Shown in pieces: positions 5,597 to 8,950 of a stretch of 8,950 nucleotides of DNA. The stretch is taken from contig DAOWOP010000104.1 in NCBI GenBank assembly GCA_030642005.1, forward strand, positions 1 through 8,950, read 5' to 3'. Each line of letters starts with the position of its first letter. Position 1 is the first letter of the stretch. The notes below the pieces were generated by a model that did not search any database, had not been told where the DNA came from, and saw only the letters and a program-made list of their open reading frames with translations. The position numbers were made by a program, and so were the translations under genes. This DNA is from Planctomycetales bacterium (lineage in GTDB: Bacteria; Planctomycetota; Phycisphaerae; SM23-33).

Positions 5597-7177
5597 TCAT
5601 CGGCCCGGTGGAGGTCTGACTCGGTACAGGACGCCGGTAGGCTGATCGTCCACGTAGGGCAGCAAGGCGTCAGGGCAATAGCCGGGGACGTTCGAGACGA
5701 CGAAAACCGCATTTCCGCTGCGTTCGACTCTCCGCAGGAAGCCGGCAGGATCGGCGGCGACATCTTTCAGCAGGTCGGTATCCGTCCCGCCGACGATGCG
5801 GAGTTTCGGGCCTCGGTTTTCGGCCTCGGCTACCCAGCGCAGAGGCCAGTACGTCGTCGAGTCGGTGAAGATGATTGTCAAACCGCCGCGGTCTTCAAGT
5901 TGCCCCAGCGCCATGCGTGCGAACTGACCGGCGGAGTTTTCGTTGTGCTTCCATGGCGTCAGCCAGTAGCGGGCGTGGTCGCGAAACGGCAGCGTTCGCC
6001 TGCCGCCGGGAAGAGGCAGTTTCATCGCCTTGGCCGCGGACGGCGCTATCGCATAGGCCATCGGCCCGAACACCAGCGAAGCGACTGCGGCGATTTTCAG
6101 CCATCGTCGCCGATTTTCGCAGAGGCTCGCAAGTCCAAGTCCCGCCAGCAGAGCGACCATCAGGTAAAACGGCACGAAGAACATGAACTGGTCGGGCACG
6201 GTATATCGAACGGCGAAGACGAAGTGTATCGCGGTAATGTACGCCATCGCAACGGCCAGGCCGGCGCCCACCCGCCGCCGCAGTCGCCACAGTCCCACAG
6301 CCGCCAGGGGAAGAGCAAGGTTGGGAAAGTTGTAGATGATGTATCCGAGTCCGAGGACAGCCGCCTTTGCCGATCCGCCGAGGACCTGCCCCTGCCAGGC
6401 CCGCCCGAACAAAGCGGATTGGATGGCCGCCGCCGCTCCGGCCTGCTCGGCCATTCGAATCGTCAGCCAGATAAGCGGCGCCGCTCCGACACACCATGCC
6501 GCCGCGAACAACGGAATTGCAGGCCAGGCGAGACGCCGCGGCTCGACTGAGCTCGCCGGAGTCCGCCAAACCAGCACTACCACCGCCAGGGCGTAAGCGG
6601 GCAGGGCCAAAAGCGCCAAGTTGTGCGTGGCGACGCCCAAACCGTTGAAAAACCCCAGCAGCAGCACCATTGAAAACCTCGGCTTGCGCAGAAGTCCGAT
6701 GAGCGTCAGAAGTTCGGCTGTCATCAGAGCCGTCAGGAGCATGTGGCTTTCGGTTATGGTCGCCAGCCACCAGACGGTATGCGCCAGGCAGAAGGCGCCG
6801 GCGGCGAAGTATGCCGCGACGGGCGCTTTCGGGACAAGTCGGCGGACGATAACGGCCAGGTTGGCGGTGGCGACGGCGGCGGCGAGGGCGGACACGGCGT
6901 TGTATCGCCACAGTTCACCGGGCAGCCCGAGCAACCTGACGCACCTGCCCAGGATAATCAGCAGCGGATGCGCCAGCGCCAGGCCGAGGTGGCCTGCAAG
7001 GTCGGTGGTGTGCATTCGCCACTGGAATATGCCGCTGTCCTGCCAGGCCGGTCCGCGCTGTGCGGTCAGCAGAAACACCACCGCAGCGGCGGCGGCGACC
7101 AGAAGCCACACCCGTTTTGCTGATGGCGTTCCGTCCTGTGGCCGATATGGCTGTTGTAGCGACACCTGCATAGGCAT
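5597..7177 (-). CDS. DUF2723/TMEM260-like polytopic membrane glycosyltransferase candidate
   Basis: The 526-residue protein has about ten hydrophobic segments between 22 and 378 and a C-terminal soluble part (about 380-526). The first loop holds QDSG (46-49) and AHP (69-71). These match the acidic residue and HP pattern in the first extracytoplasmic loop of DUF2723 proteins, whose eukaryotic relative TMEM260 is a protein O-mannosyltransferase. Other conserved-looking features are TESH (142-145), THN (184-186) and the segment YTVPDQFMFFVPFY (325-338). Family members belong to the GT-C fold and use polyprenyl-phosphate sugar donors outside the membrane. The start is uncertain: ATG codons at 7177 and 7171 both lack a Shine-Dalgarno sequence. 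GATAAT on the minus strand at 7186-7191 is so close that the mRNA may be leaderless. It is divergent from the phosphoribosyltransferase gene across 60 bases. Confidence 0.75.
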   Translation of the reverse strand: MPMQVSLQQPYRPQDGTPSAKRVWLLVAAAAAVVFLLTAQRGPAWQDSGIFQWRMHTTDLAGHLGLALAHPLLIILGRCVRLLGLPGELWRYNAVSALAAAVATANLAVIVRRLVPKAPVAAYFAAGAFCLAHTVWWLATITESHMLLTALMTAELLTLIGLLRKPRFSMVLLLGFFNGLGVATHNLALLALPAYALAVVVLVWRTPASSVEPRRLAWPAIPLFAAAWCVGAAPLIWLTIRMAEQAGAAAAIQSALFGRAWQGQVLGGSAKAAVLGLGYIIYNFPNLALPLAAVGLWRLRRRVGAGLAVAMAYITAIHFVFAVRYTVPDQFMFFVPFYLMVALLAGLGLASLCENRRRWLKIAAVASLVFGPMAYAIAPSAAKAMKLPLPGGRRTLPFRDHARYWLTPWKHNENSAGQFARMALGQLEDRGGLTIIFTDSTTYWPLRWVAEAENRGPKLRIVGGTDTDLLKDVAADPAGFLRRVERSGNAVFVVSNVPGYCPDALLPYVDDQPTGVLYRVRPPPGR

Positions 7178-7185
7178 TAAGATAC

Positions 7186-7191
7186 ATTATC
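7186..7191 (-). promoter_or_regulatory. Possible -10 box giving a leaderless mRNA
   Basis: On the minus strand GATAAT lies nine bases before the ATG of the DUF2723 gene. The best -35 candidate 17 bases upstream (TTAGCC) is poor. If used, transcription would start at or within a few bases of the start codon, which would fit the missing ribosome binding site. Confidence 0.25.
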
Positions 7192-7237
7192 GTCGTCGTG
7201 CCAGCGACGGCTAAACATTAATGAGGTAATCGCTGGG

Positions 7238-8206
7238 TTGGAACAGGGCGCGACAAAATCAAGCGGTTCAGCGACAGCGCTGGTCGAGGCGTTGCGGATT
7301 CGCCACTGGACGAAGAACATTTTCGTCCTGGCGGCGCTTCCGTTCAGCGGCAAGTGGACCGAGCCATCCGCCTGGGCGATGGCGACGGGCGCTTTTGCGG
7401 CTTTTTGCCTGCTGAGCAGCGCAATCTACCTGATAAACGACCTGGCCGACCGCAAATCCGATCGCGCCCATCCGGTCAAGAACCGCAGGCCCATTGCATC
7501 GGGACGATTGTCGCCGGCTGCCGCGGCTGTGGCGACGGCGGTGCTCCTGGCCGGCGGAGCGGGAATCGTCGCGTATCTGTCCTGCAAATTATATAGGCCT
7601 GGAATGCCTCTGGCGGGGTTGGGGATTGCAGCCTGGACTGGGGCTTACGTGCTGATTAACTTAGCTTACAGCCTTGGCCTGAAGGGCAAGCCGATCCTCG
7701 ACGTCCTTATCGTGGCGATGGGATTCGTTCTCCGCGCGATGGCCGGTGCGGCGGCTATTGCCGCGATCATAAGTCCCTGGCTGGTGGTCTGCACGTTCAT
7801 GCTGTGTCTGTTCATCGCCCTGGGCAAGCGTCGCGGCGAGATCGCCGCACTGGGCGACGAAGCCGGGCGAACCCGCCGGGTCCACCACTTTTACACGCTG
7901 ACAAACATCGAGCACATGTTGGCGGTATCGGCGGGACTGGCAATCCTGACCTACAGCCTGTACTGCCTGGCGCCGGCCACGGTAGAGCGGGTCGGCTCGT
8001 CGCACCTGATCTGGACCATTCCGCTGGTGGTCTATGGCATGTTCCGCTACTACTGCCTGACGCTGTCGGCCGGCGGCGAAGACCCCGTGGGCGTGCTGGG
8101 CCGCGATAAGGTCCTCTGGCTGATCGGGGCGGCGTGGCTGGTGTGCGTCATTGTAGTCCTGCGATGGGGTGGCAGCGCGGCTGTCAGGGGACTATTGTTG
8201 CAGTGA
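7238..8206 (+). CDS. UbiA-family decaprenyl-phosphate phosphoribosyltransferase-like protein
   Basis: This integral membrane prenyltransferase-fold protein of 322 residues resembles DPPR synthase. That enzyme transfers phosphoribose from PRPP to polyprenyl phosphate, the first step toward lipid-linked ribose or arabinose donors. The aspartate-rich motif is NDLADRKSDRAHPVKNRRP (67-85), and its HPxKxRRP tail separates this branch from quinone and heme prenyltransferases. The second motif region is YSLGLKGKPILD (144-155), followed by GKRRGE (196-201) and GGEDP (279-283). Several membrane helices fill the rest. There is no fused phosphatase domain, and no downstream DprE1/DprE2 epimerase genes are seen. 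The start is taken as TTG 7238, because the in-frame ATG comes only at residue 48, inside the first helix. GAGGT at 7223-7227 stands 10 bases upstream. It is convergent with the next gene, only 13 bases between stops. Confidence 0.88.
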   Translation: MEQGATKSSGSATALVEALRIRHWTKNIFVLAALPFSGKWTEPSAWAMATGAFAAFCLLSSAIYLINDLADRKSDRAHPVKNRRPIASGRLSPAAAAVATAVLLAGGAGIVAYLSCKLYRPGMPLAGLGIAAWTGAYVLINLAYSLGLKGKPILDVLIVAMGFVLRAMAGAAAIAAIISPWLVVCTFMLCLFIALGKRRGEIAALGDEAGRTRRVHHFYTLTNIEHMLAVSAGLAILTYSLYCLAPATVERVGSSHLIWTIPLVVYGMFRYYCLTLSAGGEDPVGVLGRDKVLWLIGAAWLVCVIVVLRWGGSAAVRGLLLQ

Positions 8207-8226
8207 GTTCGAGTGTTCCTTACTGC
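8200..8226. terminator. Hairpin spanning both convergent stop codons
   Basis: GCAGTGAG (8200-8207) pairs with CTTACTGC (8219-8226), one G-T pair among eight. The stems include the TGA of the upstream gene and the TAA of the minus-strand gene. No clear T-run follows on either strand, so it is at best a weak bidirectional terminator. The tight 13-base gap leaves no room for anything else. Confidence 0.35.
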
Positions 8227-8950
8227 TTGATTTCCTCATGGACTTTTCCCGCTTCGCGTATCAGCGCTGTGCGCCATTTCTCCAGTTGCTCCGGCGGGAC
8301 GGCTGTCGATCGCATCAGCCGACTGTTGTATCCCGGCGGCTTGGCGTCGGCGGTGATGCGGATTTCCATCAGTATCTTTTCCAGCGGCGTAACATCGACT
8401 GATTGCTCTCTGGCGGTCTTGATAATCGATTCACATCGGCAGGCCAGATCGTAGTCGGCCAGGCCCTGGCGGAACTTCAGCAGGGCCAGTGTAGGTTCGA
8501 AATCGCCCTTCGGCAGCGGCAGCAGCAGGCTTTGCGGGCTGAACATGAATGCGTTGAACAGCGGCCTGTAGTGAAATATCCGGTCGAGGCACGCCCCGTC
8601 GGCGCCGACGCCCCAGCAGTAGAAACCCCCGGCGTACACATCGGGGTAACTCAGCCGAAGCGCGAAGGTCCTGCCCCGTCCGGTCTTTTTAAACTCCTCG
8701 CCGATGCCGCCGAGGTCTTTGTGGTTGGGCGTGCAGATCAGCGTATCGGCCGTCGCCAGCAGTCTTGCCCGCGAACCGGCGGCCATACTGATCAGGCACG
8801 AGGCGGTAGCGCTGACAGCCGGTTTGCCGTCCCCGTCCCGGCGAACGGCCAGGGCCTTCCCGACGACTTCCGAAAGCGTCTTCTCGTCCCATCCGTGCCC
8901 GCAGTACAGCGCGTAATCGGCCAGTTTATTCTTACCCGCCAGGTCGCTGC
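8220..8950 (-). CDS. C-terminal part of a DUF4091/glycoside-hydrolase-like protein (partial)
   Basis: The reading frame stays open from its TAA stop at 8220-8222 to the right edge of the window, giving at least 243 residues without a start, so the gene continues beyond 8950. The methionine at 8784-8786 is internal: 54 further in-frame codons precede it, with the same style of sequence. Visible features are CGHGWDEKTL near the left of the known part, then LICTPNHKDLGG, then SYPDVYAGGFYCWGVGADG, and later LLKFRQGLADYDLACRCESII. The last stretch recalls the RxGxxDYEYL pattern that ends DUF4091 domains of glycoside-hydrolase-like proteins. The GFYCWGVGADG segment would fit the preceding barrel strand. 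The family call is tentative. About 70 residues of charged helix follow. Enzyme activity cannot be judged without the missing N-terminal part. Confidence 0.7.
   Translation of the reverse strand, partial: SDLAGKNKLADYALYCGHGWDEKTLSEVVGKALAVRRDGDGKPAVSATASCLISMAAGSRARLLATADTLICTPNHKDLGGIGEEFKKTGRGRTFALRLSYPDVYAGGFYCWGVGADGACLDRIFHYRPLFNAFMFSPQSLLLPLPKGDFEPTLALLKFRQGLADYDLACRCESIIKTAREQSVDVTPLEKILMEIRITADAKPPGYNSRLMRSTAVPPEQLEKWRTALIREAGKVHEEIKQ

Noticed and set aside
5895..6911. 338-codon minus-strand frame inside the DUF2723 gene
   Set aside because: It is an out-of-frame shadow of a gene with clear membrane segments and family motifs.
1..8950. CRISPR array, tRNA or rRNA genes
   Set aside because: No regularly spaced direct repeats with unique spacers, and no tRNA-like cloverleaf or rRNA sequence was seen.

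Overview
The window looks like chromosomal DNA of a planctomycete, probably from the Phycisphaerae side of the phylum. This is inferred from four things: a PEP-CTERM surface protein built of propeller-type repeats, a DUF2723-type membrane glycosyltransferase, GC-rich genes with mixed orientation, and intergenic regions crowded with several unrelated palindromic repeat types. No taxonomic marker gene is present, so this placement is tentative.

Layout. Bases 1-239 hold no gene. They contain an inverted pair of REP-like palindromes plus two further hairpins. Bases 240-1163 (minus) encode an electron transfer flavoprotein beta subunit (etfB, GTG start). Bases 1164-1994 form a long intergenic region. 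In order it holds a minus-strand promoter for etfB, an 86-bp inverted repeat with tandem-repeat arms, a near-ideal plus-strand sigma-70 promoter, two related structured modules that share end sequences but differ inside, and two more REP-like hairpins. Bases 1995-3137 (plus) encode a secreted PEP-CTERM protein with seven propeller-like repeats. Bases 3232-4266 (plus) encode a membrane-anchored coiled-coil and helical-repeat protein of unknown function. Bases 4336-5511 (minus) encode a Gfo/Idh/MocA-family oxidoreductase, preceded on the same strand by a DUF2723/TMEM260-like polytopic membrane protein (5597-7177, minus). Divergent from that gene lies a UbiA-family decaprenyl-phosphate phosphoribosyltransferase-like gene (7238-8206, plus, TTG start). 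Bases 8220-8950 (minus) hold the C-terminal part of a protein that continues past the window and resembles the C-terminal end of DUF4091-type glycoside-hydrolase-like proteins.

How the genes may work together. The divergent pair at 5597-8206 suggests lipid-linked sugar chemistry at the cytoplasmic membrane. The UbiA-family enzyme would load phosphoribose onto a polyprenyl phosphate, and the DUF2723 protein is of the type that uses polyprenyl-phosphate sugars as donors. The adjacent oxidoreductase could act on a sugar intermediate, but its substrate cannot be read from sequence. Flavoprotein etfB stands alone here; no etfA partner lies inside the window.

The most unusual part is 1260-1994. 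An almost perfect promoter (TTGACA, 16 bp, TGA-TATAAT) points into about 590 bases without a credible protein gene. That stretch is rich in predicted stems and contains a duplicated module with conserved ends. It is either an undescribed structured RNA, a long leader of the PEP-CTERM gene, or a nest of dispersed repeats beside a promoter.
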